Shown: positions 44,086 through 53,966, counted from the stretch's first letter. The stretch is 64,000 nt of DNA from Polynucleobacter sp. CS-Odin-A6 (GCF_018882095.1 NZ_JACVPD010000002.1:186001-250000), one strand, 5' to 3'. A program made the numbers and translations. Notes: generated by a model not told the origin, from the letters alone.

Positions 44086-45012
44086 TTAAGCACCTCTGGG
44101 ATGGTGCTGCTGATGAATCGATTTGAGACGCTCTCTAGCCACATGGGTGTAGATCTGAGTGGTAGAGATGTCAGCGTGGCCTAACAGTAGCTGTACTACC
44201 CTTAGATCGGCACCGTGGTTTAGTAAGTGAGTAGCAAAAGCATGCCGCAGGGTATGCGGGGATAAGGCCACAGGGATATTGGCAATCGTGGCATACCGTT
44301 TGATTAAGGCCCAAAAGGCTTGACGGGTGAGTCCTGTGCCGGTATGCCGCCCGATGAACACGGCATCCGAAGTCTTACCTTCAAGTAATGGTGTTCTGGC
44401 ATCTGCTAGGTAACGACGCAACCACTGCCCTGCCTCACCACCAAAGGGTACTAAGCGCTCTTTACCACCCTTGCCATTCACAACCCGAATTACTCCCTCA
44501 TTCAAACCCAGGGCAACCGTCTTCAAAGCCACAATCTCGGATACACGCAAACCGCTGGCATACATCAACTCCAACATAGTGCGATCTCTTAATCCCAGAG
44601 AGGTTTCAACATCAGGTGCATTTAATAAGGCAGTGACCTGATTCTCACTTAAGGTCTTCGGAAAGCGTAATGCCTGCTTAGCAGCACGCAAGCCAATACA
44701 AGGATCATTTTTGACTAAATTCATGCGGAGCGCATGGCGATAAAACCGCTTGAACACTGTCAACCGACGATTTGCGGTAGTCGCTTTATCTGCACGGCGA
44801 TGCGCAATATACGCTGTGAGATCTTTTTCGGTAACGCCGTAAAGATCAACTCCCGATTCTTTTTGCAACCACTGGGCCAATAGTAAAAGGTCTCGGCGAT
44901 AGGCGGACAAACTGTTTTGCGCTAACCCGTCTTCCAACCAACAAGCATCACAGAAGCGTTCGATAGCCTCTTGACTTGTCGGCAGGATGCTGATTGAAAC
45001 TGCATTAGTCAC
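44086..45012 (-). CDS. xerD: Tyrosine recombinase XerD
   Basis: A 308-residue recombinase. The N-terminal SAM-like DNA-binding domain spans about 12-100, and the catalytic domain shows [12 protein letters not shown] (first Arg), [12 protein letters not shown] (Lys), [14 protein letters not shown] (HxLRH) and [16 protein letters not shown] (His and the nucleophile Tyr). XerC/D resolve chromosome dimers at dif. The neighbourhood is chromosomal core, so a housekeeping role is likely. It overlaps the yajQ stop by 8 bp. Confidence 0.93.
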   Translation of the reverse strand: MTNAVSISILPTSQEAIERFCDACWLEDGLAQNSLSAYRRDLLLLAQWLQKESGVDLYGVTEKDLTAYIAHRRADKATTANRRLTVFKRFYRHALRMNLVKNDPCIGLRAAKQALRFPKTLSENQVTALLNAPDVETSLGLRDRTMLELMYASGLRVSEIVALKTVALGLNEGVIRVVNGKGGKERLVPFGGEAGQWLRRYLADARTPLLEGKTSDAVFIGRHTGTGLTRQAFWALIKRYATIANIPVALSPHTLRHAFATHLLNHGADLRVVQLLLGHADISTTQIYTHVARERLKSIHQQHHPRGA

Positions 45013-45490
45013 GAAAGTTATTAAAGCCCAATGGTGCCTCGCTTACTTCTTTCTTTAGCAATGCCATGGTTTCTTGCAAATCATCGCGCTTAGTGCCTGT
45101 GACGCGCACTGCATCGCCTTGAATGCTGGCCTGCACTTTAATCTTGCTGTCTTTAATGATACGCACTACCTTTTTAGCCAACTCTGAAGTAATTCCTTTT
45201 TGAATTTTCATTGTTTGCTTACGCTTATCACTGCCGATAGTCTCTTTTTTATCATCTTTAAGGTAGCGGACATCCACATTGCGCTTAGCCATCTTGCCAA
45301 AGAGCACATCACGCACTTGACCTAATTTGAAATCATCATCACCAAACAAAATAAGGGTCTCATCCTTTTGCTCCACTCGGCTATCAGAGCCTTTAAAGTC
45401 AAAACGATTGGTGATTTCCTTATTGGATTGCTCGATTGCGTTTTTCAACTCAATCATGTCCGGCTCACAAACAACGTCAAATGAGGGCAT
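45005..45490 (-). CDS. YajQ-family nucleotide-binding protein
   Basis: A 161-residue cytoplasmic protein starting [20 protein letters not shown] and containing [15 protein letters not shown], both diagnostic for YajQ/DUF520. Members bind cyclic di-GMP or nucleic acid in other Proteobacteria. Two ferredoxin-like repeats are expected. It lies between xerD and the divergent murB. Confidence 0.95.
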   Translation of the reverse strand: MPSFDVVCEPDMIELKNAIEQSNKEITNRFDFKGSDSRVEQKDETLILFGDDDFKLGQVRDVLFGKMAKRNVDVRYLKDDKKETIGSDKRKQTMKIQKGITSELAKKVVRIIKDSKIKVQASIQGDAVRVTGTKRDDLQETMALLKKEVSEAPLGFNNFRD

Positions 45491-45607
45491 CTCTAACTCC
45501 TTAAATAATCTAGGCTATCAACTTTGCAAATGCAATGCATGCAGTGCTTTTTTTCAAGATTTTCTGAAAATGGTCATCAGAAACTTGAACACGAATAAGA
45601 TTGTGGC

Positions 45608-46648
45608 ATGAACTCAGCCAAAATTGCGCCCAGTCCAGCAAAATTGATACTCAATATGGGTCTCAAGCACCGGAACACCTTTGGCCTGGATTCCACGGCC
45701 GAGCTTGCCTACGACATTACCTCTCCCGATCAATTACCCACCCTCATAAAAGAGCTTGAGGAGAAAAAACTGGGCTGGCGGGCATTAGGGGGCGGCAGTA
45801 ACGTGATCCTCCCAGAATATTTACCTGGAGCAACTCTACTTATTAACATTCTTGGTCAAGAAGTCCTTAAGTCAGATGCTCAAACCACCTACCTTTCCGT
45901 TGGTGCTGGAGTAGATTGGCATGACTTGGTTACTTGGACTCTAGAGCACGAACTCCTAGGACTGGAAAACCTCGCGCTCATACCGGGAACCGTGGGTGCC
46001 GCGCCCATTCAGAACATCGGGGCTTACGGAGTTGAAGTAGGGAAATATATAGAATATATCGAGGCATTTGATTCAAAGACCCATGCCTTTGTCACCCTCC
46101 CGCAAGATGCCTGCCAGTTTGCTTATCGCGATAGCTACTTCAAGCAAAATCCCAATCGCTTTATCGTGACAAAGGTCGTGTTTAAATTCCCGAAAGTTTG
46201 GCAAGCACGCTTGCAGTACGCGGATCTGGCAAAGCAATTTAAGGATACAAACTCAAACCCAAGTGCTCGGCAAATTTTTGATGCGGTTTGCGCTATCCGA
46301 TCACAAAAATTGCCTGACCCCAAAGTGATTGGCAATGCGGGTAGTTTTTTCCAGAACCCAATCATCTCTGATACTCAATATGAATTACTCATGAAGCAAT
46401 TTCCAGAGCTCGTGTCTTATCCAGATGTCGCGGGTAAACGCAAGCTCGCTGCTGGCTGGCTTATTGATCAATGCGGGTTTAAGGGTAAGCGTATTGGCCC
46501 GGTAGGTGTTTATGAGAAGCAAGCTCTAGTATTGGTCAATCACGGTGGTGGGACATCGACTGATATTTTGAATTTAGCAAAAAATATTCAGGAAGAAGTT
46601 TTAGGCAAATTCAGTGTGCGACTTGAAATCGAGCCAAATATTCTGTAA
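45608..46648 (+). CDS. murB: UDP-N-acetylenolpyruvoylglucosamine reductase
   Basis: A 346-residue FAD enzyme of peptidoglycan synthesis. LGGGSNVILPEYLPGATLLIN and LENLALIPGTVGAAPIQNIGAYGVEV are the FAD-binding blocks, YRDSYFKQ holds the conserved Arg, and IGNAGSFFQNPIIS the catalytic Ser. The second Met, 16 residues in, is also a possible start; neither has a strong ribosome site. Single gene after a 117-bp divergent gap. Confidence 0.95.
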   Translation: MNSAKIAPSPAKLILNMGLKHRNTFGLDSTAELAYDITSPDQLPTLIKELEEKKLGWRALGGGSNVILPEYLPGATLLINILGQEVLKSDAQTTYLSVGAGVDWHDLVTWTLEHELLGLENLALIPGTVGAAPIQNIGAYGVEVGKYIEYIEAFDSKTHAFVTLPQDACQFAYRDSYFKQNPNRFIVTKVVFKFPKVWQARLQYADLAKQFKDTNSNPSARQIFDAVCAIRSQKLPDPKVIGNAGSFFQNPIISDTQYELLMKQFPELVSYPDVAGKRKLAAGWLIDQCGFKGKRIGPVGVYEKQALVLVNHGGGTSTDILNLAKNIQEEVLGKFSVRLEIEPNIL

Positions 46649-46666
46649 ATAAAATTTTGCTTAGTA

Positions 46667-46939
46667 CTACTGCTTCCTGGGGTCCATTCTCTTTATTTGC
46701 CACTGATTAAATCTAGCCTGCTGGTTCAACCAGACCTCTGCTCTACCACCATTTTTGACGCCCAACCATTTCTCAATCCGTAAGGCCATGTCCCGAGAAA
46801 TAGCAGTCTTTCCATTAATTACACGGGAAAGTGCAACGCGCGTAACGCCCAACTGTTCTGCAGCCTCAGTTACGGTTACACCTAAGGCAGGGAGAATATC
46901 TTCTTTAATTGTCGAGCCTGGATGTGGTGGGTGGTACAT
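46667..46939 (-). CDS. HigA-family antitoxin without an adjacent toxin
   Basis: A 90-residue XRE protein: HPPHPGSTIKEDILPALGVTVTEAAEQLGVTRVALSRVINGKTAIS is the HigA (VapI-type) antitoxin start and helix-turn-helix. HigB would normally be encoded just upstream on the same strand, but 46940-47041 has room only for a few residues and the next gene is a rightward, unrelated higB. So this is a solitary antitoxin or regulator. Confidence 0.88.
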   Translation of the reverse strand: MYHPPHPGSTIKEDILPALGVTVTEAAEQLGVTRVALSRVINGKTAISRDMALRIEKWLGVKNGGRAEVWLNQQARFNQWQIKRMDPRKQ

Positions 46940-47031
46940 TTTTTCCTTGTGTCTTTTTTAGGGTGAGTGGTGCAATTCTAGTTTTTTTAATAGTCACCGA
47001 TAAGAGTAAGGCTATTTTTTACCATTCTGAT

Positions 47032-47053
47032 ATATTGCAATTTGCAATATAAT
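47032..47053 (+). promoter_or_regulatory. Operator palindrome and -10 of higBA, leaderless layout
   Basis: ATATTGCAA-T-TTGCAATAT is a perfect 9-bp palindrome at 47032-47050. A perfect TATAAT follows at 47048-47053, overlapping its end, and the higB ATG begins 6 bases later at 47060, where a transcript would start. HigA binding here would block the promoter. Confidence 0.65.
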
Positions 47054-47059
47054 GGTTCC

Positions 47060-47347
47060 ATGAGAGTAATTACCAATCGTCGCCTACTTGAATTTTCAGC
47101 TAAATTTAAAGACTCTCAGGAGCCACTTCAGGCTTGGCGAAAACTAATGGAATTTAGTTGCTTTAAGAACTTTGCTGAAGTGAAGCAAGTTTTTGCATCG
47201 GTAGACAAGGTGCGAGATTTATATGTATTTAATATTTGTAGAAATAAATATCGCCTCGTAGCATATCTCCATTTTGAAAGGCAGATCTGTTATGTAAAGG
47301 CTGTTTTAACTCATAAAGACTACGACAAAGCAGGATGGAAAAAATGA
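47060..47347 (+). CDS. higB: HigB-type mRNA interferase toxin
   Basis: A 95-residue toxin of the HigB_toxin family: MRVITNRRLLEFSAKFKDSQEPLQAWRKL, then VRDLYVFNICRNKYRLVAYL and VKAVLTHKDYDKAGW. It cleaves mRNA on the ribosome when not bound by HigA. The ATG at 47060 matches the family start; an in-frame TTG at 47042 lies inside the operator. The antitoxin frame overlaps its end. Confidence 0.9.
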   Translation: MRVITNRRLLEFSAKFKDSQEPLQAWRKLMEFSCFKNFAEVKQVFASVDKVRDLYVFNICRNKYRLVAYLHFERQICYVKAVLTHKDYDKAGWKK

Positions 47348-47757
47348 ACCTTAATGATCTTCAAAAAGCTTGGGAAGCCCTTGAAAAGACGGTCGACCTT
47401 AGTCCAATTCATTCTGAAAAACAATATCGGAAAATGGTTGAACTCGCAGATATGTTGAGTGATGTCATCGGCTCATCCAAAAAGCATCCTCTACTGAATG
47501 TATTTGAACTTTCAAGCGAGTTAATTCGAGCTTATGATCTGGAGCACTTTAATGTACCCGATACCAACCCCAGAGAACTTCTTTCTTTTTTAATGATAGA
47601 GCATGGTCTCAAGCAATCCGATTTACCTGAGGTCGGCAATCAAAGCGTTGTCTCTCAAATTCTTTCTGGCGCTCGTGAACTGAATGTGCGCCAAATTAAT
47701 TCTTTGGCAAAACGCTTTAATGTTCCGGCGGGAGTATTTTTTGAACGAGCCTATTAA
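47344..47757 (+). CDS. higA: HigA-type antitoxin
   Basis: A 137-residue antitoxin from the ATG at 47344 that overlaps the higB stop (an ATG three codons earlier is also open). The N-terminal part is helical and binds toxin; the C-terminal XRE helix-turn-helix reads LKQSDLPEVGNQSVVSQILSGARELNVRQINSLAKRFNVP. It should repress its own promoter through the palindrome at 47032-47050. Confidence 0.88.
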   Translation: MNLNDLQKAWEALEKTVDLSPIHSEKQYRKMVELADMLSDVIGSSKKHPLLNVFELSSELIRAYDLEHFNVPDTNPRELLSFLMIEHGLKQSDLPEVGNQSVVSQILSGARELNVRQINSLAKRFNVPAGVFFERAY

Positions 47758-47782
47758 TTAAAATCTAAATGAATAGGCTAGG

Positions 47783-49009
47783 CTAGTCCTCCGTAACTCT
47801 CAAAAACTCCACCTCTACCTGCCCCTCTGCCAAGCGCACCTCAAACACGCTGTCCGTATTAAGCTCCTGTGGATTGCGTACTGCATGCATTGCGTTCTCT
47901 TCCTGAGATTTTTTGCTATTAATCAGAATCACTGCATAGCCCCGCTCTAAGGTTCTTTGTGGATTGAGCATCTCTAACTGAGATTGGAAATGGCCTTGAT
48001 CGCGCTTCCAATTCTCCACTTGCACTAGCCATGATTGGTTGAGTCGCTTCTGCCAACCTTGAATTTGCTCGCGCATGCGATCGGGATTGGGTAAAGCATG
48101 ACTCAGACGTAAAGCCAATTGATCCAATGTTTGCGCATCTCGTTCAATGCGTTGATTTACTCTTTGCAAGAGAGTCTGCTTAATAGCGTCTAACTCTTGC
48201 AACATTTGGTCGCGCCGAGGAGCAGCTAATTCTGCTGCACCCGTTGGAGTGGGTGCGCGCAAGTCAGCAACAAAGTCAGCAATCGTGACATCCGTTTCAT
48301 GGCCCACACCACTTACCGTGGGAATGGGTGACTGAGCGATCGCGTAAGCCAGCTGTTCATCATTAAATGCCCAAAGGTCTTCAATACTGCCACCACCCCT
48401 CACTAGCAAAATGACATCGACTGCATGTTCTTGTTCAGCAGCTTTGAGTGCAGCAATAATTCCGCTCGGGGCATCTGGACCCTGCACAAGCGTTGGGTAA
48501 ATCACTATGGGGATATGCGGCGCTCTTCTCGCTAAGGTACTTAGGACGTCTTTTAAAGCTGCAGCCTGTGGCGAGGTAATAATGCCAATCGATCTTGGAT
48601 GGGTCGGGATCTCGCGTTTACGCTCTGCATCAAATAACCCCGCTTTTGCTAGTTTGGCCTTGAGTTTCAAGAACGCTTCACAGAGGCCGCCCACCCCTGC
48701 ACGACGCATACTTTGCACCGTCAGCTGAATGTCTCCTCTGGGGACATAAAACCCGAGATTGGCAGCGACTTCCACCAAATCCCCAGATTGGGGCATAAAG
48801 CCGACTTGGCTATTGCGACCCCGGAACATCACGCAACGAATCTGCCCCTCTTCGTCTTTAAGAGAAAAATACCAGTGCCCACTGTCATAAGCCTTGAAAT
48901 TGGAAATCTCCCCGCTAACCCAAAGGGTATCAAAGCGCTCCTCTAAAGAGCTAGCAATGGCGCGGTTGAGATCGCCAACACTCAGAATTTCTCTTGATAT
49001 TTCCGACAT
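47783..49009 (-). CDS. xseA: Exodeoxyribonuclease VII large subunit
   Basis: A 408-residue protein. The N-terminal OB fold (LSVGDLNRAIASSLEERFDTLWVSGEISNFK) binds ssDNA; the catalytic domain shows PRSIGIITSPQAAALKDVLS and LLVRGGGSIEDLWAFNDEQLA, with GVGHETDVTIADFVADLRAPTPT. A long coiled coil follows. It degrades single-stranded DNA with the small subunit XseB, which is not in this window. Somewhat shorter than the E. coli protein (456). Confidence 0.95.
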   Translation of the reverse strand: MSEISREILSVGDLNRAIASSLEERFDTLWVSGEISNFKAYDSGHWYFSLKDEEGQIRCVMFRGRNSQVGFMPQSGDLVEVAANLGFYVPRGDIQLTVQSMRRAGVGGLCEAFLKLKAKLAKAGLFDAERKREIPTHPRSIGIITSPQAAALKDVLSTLARRAPHIPIVIYPTLVQGPDAPSGIIAALKAAEQEHAVDVILLVRGGGSIEDLWAFNDEQLAYAIAQSPIPTVSGVGHETDVTIADFVADLRAPTPTGAAELAAPRRDQMLQELDAIKQTLLQRVNQRIERDAQTLDQLALRLSHALPNPDRMREQIQGWQKRLNQSWLVQVENWKRDQGHFQSQLEMLNPQRTLERGYAVILINSKKSQEENAMHAVRNPQELNTDSVFEVRLAEGQVEVEFLRVTED

Positions 49010-49322
49010 TTTTTCTCTTTTTCTACACAGGCATTAGGCTTGCAGGCCAATACATATCCACAGAAACGGGTTCAACTGAGCTTACACATAAGAAAGTAAG
49101 TAATTACTGACCCAAAACAGCTTATAAATCCTAAATTTCACATCTAAGTATTTGATTTGTATAAAGTATTTTGATGTGTTACTTTTACTCATTCCACTCA
49201 AAAACAGACCCATTTACCATCAATCAAAGACTTACAAGATGCCTGTTGAAAAGTTTTGCACAGAGTTATCCACAGGATGACTTTCAGAATATGGGTTTTT
49301 AATTCAGCTAAAGTACTGAGCT
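49010..49322. promoter_or_regulatory. Intergenic region between xseA and exbB with DnaA-box-like sites
   Basis: This 313-bp divergent gap has no gene. TTATCCACA at 49266-49274 is a perfect DnaA-box match and ATATCCACA at 49054-49062 is one base off. It must hold promoters for xseA (leftward) and exbB-exbD-lpxK (rightward). TTGTATAAAGT near 49157 is AT-rich but I see no full promoter. Confidence 0.4.
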
Positions 49323-49973
49323 ATGTACTCAATCTTACTGTCTGCAGGCTGGCCCATCTGGCCTCTACTCATTATCTCCATTATCGGTCTTGCGATCGTC
49401 ATTGAACGCGCCTGGTATTTGCGCCAAATTCATATTTTTCCCAAAGATAGCCTGGAATCGGTATTTGGACTAGCCAATACGATTTCCCTACATAAAACCG
49501 TGTCTGAGGCTGAAATCAGCTCTATTAGCCAGATTTCGCCCGTGGGACCCCTCTTTGCCTGTGCGTTGCGCGAAAAGTTGACTGGTAGCAGTGCCGACTC
49601 CGCTCTTGAGGAATTGCAAGCAAGCGCACAGACAAGCTGGTTGAAGCTTGAACGCTATTTAGGCGCACTCGCCACCATTGCTACTGTTGCCCCTTTGCTT
49701 GGGCTCTTTGGTACCGTAGTTGGGATGATTGAGATTTTTGGCAGTCAAGGCGCCATCAATGGTGGTGCAGGCAGTCCTCAGCAATTGGCGCATGGTATTT
49801 CAGTTGCCCTGTACAACACCGCATTTGGTCTATTGATCGCCATTCCAGCTTTAGCAGCATGGCGCGGTTTGCGAGCGATGGCCAATCAACGCCAGCATGA
49901 GTGCGAAGAATTTACCCGTCAGTTATTTAAAAAGCTCTACTCGCAGCACGCCGATACTGCGGATACAAAATGA
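49323..49973 (+). CDS. exbB: ExbB-like proton channel subunit
   Basis: A 216-residue member of the MotA/TolQ/ExbB family with three membrane helices. LGALATIATVAPLLGLFGTVVGMIEIF is the conserved helix 2 with the channel-lining Thr, and ISVALYNTAFGLLIAIPALAAW helix 3. With ExbD it powers TonB-dependent import through the outer membrane. No tonB is next to it. It overlaps exbD by 4 bp. Confidence 0.93.
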   Translation: MYSILLSAGWPIWPLLIISIIGLAIVIERAWYLRQIHIFPKDSLESVFGLANTISLHKTVSEAEISSISQISPVGPLFACALREKLTGSSADSALEELQASAQTSWLKLERYLGALATIATVAPLLGLFGTVVGMIEIFGSQGAINGGAGSPQQLAHGISVALYNTAFGLLIAIPALAAWRGLRAMANQRQHECEEFTRQLFKKLYSQHADTADTK

Positions 49974-50413
49974 GTTGGCTAAATAACAGCCTTCAGCGCC
50001 ATGGTCGCTTCTCCCTTAGCGTGAAATCCCAGTCAGTAGAGCCCGAGATCAATCTCATTCCCTTTATTGATGTGTTGTTAGTGGTCTTAATTTTCCTCAT
50101 GATCTCTACTACTTTTACGCGCTACCAAGAATTAGCTATCACATTGCCCACTGCCAATGGTGCAGCAAGCCAAGTGGAGGTGAAGCAAATTCATATTGCT
50201 GTGAGTCGTGACGGACGTTTTGCAATTAATGGAAAGGGGGCTGATCGAACACAGCTAAGCAATCTCTTGAGTAACCTGAATACAGACATGAATATCCAAG
50301 TAAATATTGATGCAGACGCTAGAGCACCACACCAGGCGGTCATGAGCGCCCTAGAGGCAGCGCGCGACGCCAACCTATCAAATATTGTCTTTAGTAGTCA
50401 AACCAAGAAATAA
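49970..50413 (+). CDS. exbD: ExbD-like biopolymer transporter
   Basis: A 147-residue protein with one TM: EINLIPFIDVLLVVLIFLMISTTF contains the essential Asp of ExbD/TolR in FIDVLL. The C-terminal periplasmic domain is IHIAVSRDGRFAINGKG onwards. Partner of the preceding exbB; upstream of lpxK by 26 bp in one operon. Confidence 0.93.
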   Translation: MSWLNNSLQRHGRFSLSVKSQSVEPEINLIPFIDVLLVVLIFLMISTTFTRYQELAITLPTANGAASQVEVKQIHIAVSRDGRFAINGKGADRTQLSNLLSNLNTDMNIQVNIDADARAPHQAVMSALEAARDANLSNIVFSSQTKK

Positions 50414-50439
50414 ATCAAAATCAACGCAAATGATTTCCG

Positions 50440-51543
50440 ATGCGACCCGACAAGCAATCCCGAAGGCGATCTTCCTTGCTAAATAATGCCCCACGGTTTT
50501 GGGAGCGGCGCGGGCCGACGAGTATTTTGCTTTGGCCACTGTCATGGGTATACGGTCAAATCAATCATGTCCTGAATCTAATCAATGAGCTTGACTTCAG
50601 GAAAAGAAATATCCAAAAAGTGCCCATCATTATTGTTGGTAATATTCGCGTGGGCGGCACAGGTAAAACACCGATTGTGATTGCTTTGGCAGAGCGCCTC
50701 GCAAGCATGGGATGGAAACCGGGAATCATCAGTAGAGGTTACGGAGCGAGTTCATCGCCACTGCCAATCCAAGTGTTTAGTCACTCTGATCCATCGCAAG
50801 CAGGCGATGAACCGACCTTAATTGCCAAGCGAACACAGGATCAATTTCCAGTTTGGGTGCACCCTAAGCGGGTACAGAGCATTCGCTCGCTCCTTAAACA
50901 AGACCCCTCAGTAAACGTCATCATCAGTGATGATGGTCTACAACATCGGGGCTTAGCCCGTTGGCCGGCCCGAGAAGGCGGCCGCGATATTGAATTAGTG
51001 GTCCGTGATCAACGTGGGGAAGGGAATGGTTTTTTAATACCTGCTGGGCCATTACGAGAGTCAGCTTCTCGCGAGCGTGATGCAACCCTCATGAGTGGCA
51101 TGGGTCCATCTAATAGTCATAGCGAGGAATATTTTCTCGGACGCCGAGCGTTCACGCTGAACGGTCAATTAAGCGCATCCTATCAACTAATCAATCAAAG
51201 CAATACTCAATCACTCGCGACCATTGCTGATACTTATCTCCCAAACAAAATAACTGCCGTCGCTGCGATTGGCAATCCACAACGTTTTTTTGATGATTTA
51301 CTCAGACACGGCATTGCAGGTAAATGCATTGGTTTAGGCGATCATGCGAGCTACACCCCAGAATTTTTCTCTGCCATTCAAGCTGAATGCATTCTGATTA
51401 CAGAGAAGGATGCCGTAAAATGTTCTCTAATAAATGATGAACGGATTTGGGTTGTTCCAATGACTTTAGAGATTCCAAACGCCTTGGCAGAATGGCTGCA
51501 ATCGGTTTTGCAAAGACCCGACCCGAATCAATACACCTTATAA
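50440..51543 (+). CDS. lpxK: Tetraacyldisaccharide 4'-kinase
   Basis: A 367-residue lipid A kinase. VPIIIVGNIRVGGTGKTPIVIAL is the P-loop (VGGTGKTP), and VIISDDGLQHRGLAR carries the conserved DDGxQH. An N-terminal membrane-associated helix is at PTSILLWPLSWVYGQINHVLN. It phosphorylates the lipid A precursor at the 4' position on the inner membrane. Followed by trm112 and kdsB. Confidence 0.95.
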   Translation: MRPDKQSRRRSSLLNNAPRFWERRGPTSILLWPLSWVYGQINHVLNLINELDFRKRNIQKVPIIIVGNIRVGGTGKTPIVIALAERLASMGWKPGIISRGYGASSSPLPIQVFSHSDPSQAGDEPTLIAKRTQDQFPVWVHPKRVQSIRSLLKQDPSVNVIISDDGLQHRGLARWPAREGGRDIELVVRDQRGEGNGFLIPAGPLRESASRERDATLMSGMGPSNSHSEEYFLGRRAFTLNGQLSASYQLINQSNTQSLATIADTYLPNKITAVAAIGNPQRFFDDLLRHGIAGKCIGLGDHASYTPEFFSAIQAECILITEKDAVKCSLINDERIWVVPMTLEIPNALAEWLQSVLQRPDPNQYTL

Positions 51544-51562
51544 AAGATAGCAAAGACCCAAT

Positions 51563-51742
51563 ATGGATAAGCGATTACTAGAGATTTTGGTTTGCCCCTT
51601 ATGCAAAAGCACATTGCATTTAGATTCTGAAAAGCACGAACTGATCTGTAAAGCGGATCGACTAGCTTACCCGATTCGCAATGACATCCCAGTGATGCTA
51701 GTGGATGAAGCTCGCAGCCTTTCTGCTGATGAGTGCAGTTAA
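51563..51742 (+). CDS. Trm112 family (YcaR-like) protein
   Basis: A 59-residue protein: [20 protein letters not shown], then [22 protein letters not shown] is the (here two-Cys) zinc-ribbon remnant and YPIRxxIPxML the family hallmark. YcaR/Trm112 proteins occur between lpxK and kdsB in many Proteobacteria. The stop lies 11 bp before the kdsB ATG. Confidence 0.92.
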   Translation: MDKRLLEILVCPLCKSTLHLDSEKHELICKADRLAYPIRNDIPVMLVDEARSLSADECS

Positions 51743-51753
51743 ATCAAACAAAA

Positions 51754-52509
51754 ATGAGTGCTAAGCCCCCAGGATTTTTAGTCGTCATTCCTGCTAGGCT
51801 GGGCTCCACTCGCCTGCCCCGCAAGCCCCTAGCAGATATTGGCGGCAAGCCGATGGTAATTCGCGTAGCTGAACGCGCCCAACAGTCGCAAGCACAGAGC
51901 GTGGTGGTTGCCACTGACTCTCCAGAAATTCAAGCTGTCTGTGATGAGTATCGTATTGAATGTTTATTAACCAGCCCAGATCACCCTACTGGTACCGATC
52001 GAATTGCCGAGGTAGCACAACTGCTAAAGCTACCTGCTAATACCTTGGTTGTGAATGTTCAGGGGGATGAGCCATTGATTCCGCCAGATCTCATTAATCG
52101 AGTTGCGCAAACTTTGGCCGATAACCCGACTTGCGCCATCTCTACTATTGCCGTACCCATTACTCATGCTGCAGAAATAACCAACCCCAACGTAGTGAAG
52201 GTCGTCCTCAACCGCCTTGGTGAGGCGCTATATTTTTCAAGAGCGGACATTCCTTTTGTGCGCGATCCAGCATCCACTCAGAACACAATGCATTTGCGCC
52301 ACCTAGGTATTTATGCCTACCGAGTAGATTTTCTTGAAGCCTATATCCGTCTCGAACCAGCACCGCCAGAGCAAGCAGAGGCACTAGAGCAGTTGCGCGC
52401 CCTCTGGAATGGGTATCGTATTGCTGTACATACTACCGGCGAAGCCCCGCCAGCTGGGGTTGATACCCTCGAAGACCTGGAGCGAGTCCGCCGCATCTTA
52501 GCCGGATAA
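51754..52509 (+). CDS. kdsB: 3-deoxy-manno-octulosonate cytidylyltransferase
   Basis: A 251-residue enzyme that makes CMP-Kdo for LPS core. [25 protein letters not shown] is the CTP-binding start, [16 protein letters not shown] carries the metal-binding Asp, and [12 protein letters not shown] and [15 protein letters not shown] are diagnostic. I start at the ATG at 51754; a GTG at 51733 would overlap the preceding gene. Confidence 0.95.
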   Translation: MSAKPPGFLVVIPARLGSTRLPRKPLADIGGKPMVIRVAERAQQSQAQSVVVATDSPEIQAVCDEYRIECLLTSPDHPTGTDRIAEVAQLLKLPANTLVVNVQGDEPLIPPDLINRVAQTLADNPTCAISTIAVPITHAAEITNPNVVKVVLNRLGEALYFSRADIPFVRDPASTQNTMHLRHLGIYAYRVDFLEAYIRLEPAPPEQAEALEQLRALWNGYRIAVHTTGEAPPAGVDTLEDLERVRRILAG

Positions 52510-52591
52510 ACCCAAATCTTGACCCTGAAGACTTCTCGGGGATAATCCTAGGGTTCGATACTAGAGATCCCGAAAAAATACGGGACAATGA

Positions 52592-53278
<687 letters not shown>

Positions 53279-53302
53279 TTTATTTTCCACTACTTGTGAA
53301 TG

Positions 53303-53332
53303 AAAAAAAGGACTGCATTGCAGTCTTTTTTT
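53303..53332. terminator. Rho-independent terminator after adk
   Basis: An A run, then GACTGCA-T-TGCAGTC, then seven T. The stem and T tract are on the rightward strand 25 bp after the adk stop; the A run also allows stopping of the convergent antitoxin gene transcript. Confidence 0.88.
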
Positions 53333-53334
53333 AT

Positions 53335-53637
53335 TTATGCGTGAACACTTAACCTCATGCCTAAGGCATGTATTACCCTGGCTACCGTTTCAAATCGTGG
53401 ACGAGCTTCAACTTTTAAGGCTCTATACAGAGACTCTCTAGTAACACCACTTTTCTTAGCAATATCGGTCATACCTTTTGCTCTAGCAATATCACCAATT
53501 GCAGCAACGAATAGTGCGGGGTCTCCATCCTCCAGTACCGCCGTCAAATATCCAGCAATATCTGCCTCGGTTTTTAAGTAATCTACGACATCGAATTTAG
53601 GCAAGTCTTTTATTTTTATCTTTTTGGTATTTTTCAT
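53335..53637 (-). CDS. Addiction-module antidote protein (HigA-like)
   Basis: A 100-residue antitoxin. The N-terminal stretch KFDVVDYLKTEADIAGYLTAVLEDGDPALFVAAIGDIARAKGMTDIAKKSGVTRESLYRALK is typical of the putative addiction-module antidote family with an XRE helix-turn-helix in the second part. It follows the RelE-type toxin with no gap, the toxin-first order of higBA-like loci. Confidence 0.9.
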   Translation of the reverse strand: MKNTKKIKIKDLPKFDVVDYLKTEADIAGYLTAVLEDGDPALFVAAIGDIARAKGMTDIAKKSGVTRESLYRALKVEARPRFETVARVIHALGMRLSVHA

Positions 53638-53940
53638 TTAACACTCCATCGTTAGAAGCATCTTCTTCGCTTTCTTAATATCGAGCTTTTGAGTTGCTTT
53701 AAAGCCACCGCTTAACATGATGATTATTGCTTTTCCATTCCGCAAATAGTACATCCGGTAGCCGGCACCAAAATGTTCGCGCATTTCCCATATTCCATTT
53801 GAATCTGATATTGGAGCTACATCACCAAGATTTCCTAAGGCAACCCTTCGTAATCTTGCCAACAATCGCCCCCGAGTCAAAGCATCACGAATTGCGTTAA
53901 GCCAAACCTCAAATTCAATTGTTTTCTTGATTTCATACAT
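53638..53940 (-). CDS. RelE/ParE-superfamily toxin (HigB/Gp49-like)
   Basis: A 100-residue basic protein: FEVWLNAIRDALTRGRLLARLRRVALGNLGDVAPISDSNGIWEMREHFGAGYRMYY is the addiction-module killer pattern, and IIMLSGGFKATQKLDIKKAKKM the end. Predicted ribosome-dependent mRNA interferase. TATACT (53971-53966 on this strand) is a likely -10, with an operator palindrome just after it. Confidence 0.9.
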   Translation of the reverse strand: MYEIKKTIEFEVWLNAIRDALTRGRLLARLRRVALGNLGDVAPISDSNGIWEMREHFGAGYRMYYLRNGKAIIIMLSGGFKATQKLDIKKAKKMLLTMEC

Positions 53941-53948
53941 TGGTAAAT

Positions 53949-53966
53949 TGTAATCGATTGATTACA
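53949..53966. promoter_or_regulatory. Operator palindrome of the RelE-type toxin-antitoxin locus
   Basis: TGTAATC-GATT-GATTACA: perfect 7-bp arms around 4 bp, 9 bp upstream of the toxin start and immediately downstream of a TATACT -10 on the leftward strand. The position suits autorepression. The remaining stretch to 54149 shows nothing I can name. Confidence 0.6.

Noticed and set aside
46940-47041. Remnant of a HigB toxin upstream of the lone higA
   Set aside because: The reverse strand offers a short peptide ending LTLIGDY before a stop, slightly like HigB tails, but it is too short to support.
49010-49322. Replication origin at the xseA-exbB gap
   Set aside because: Only two DnaA-box-like sites, no AT-rich unwinding element and no dnaA, dnaN or gidA nearby.
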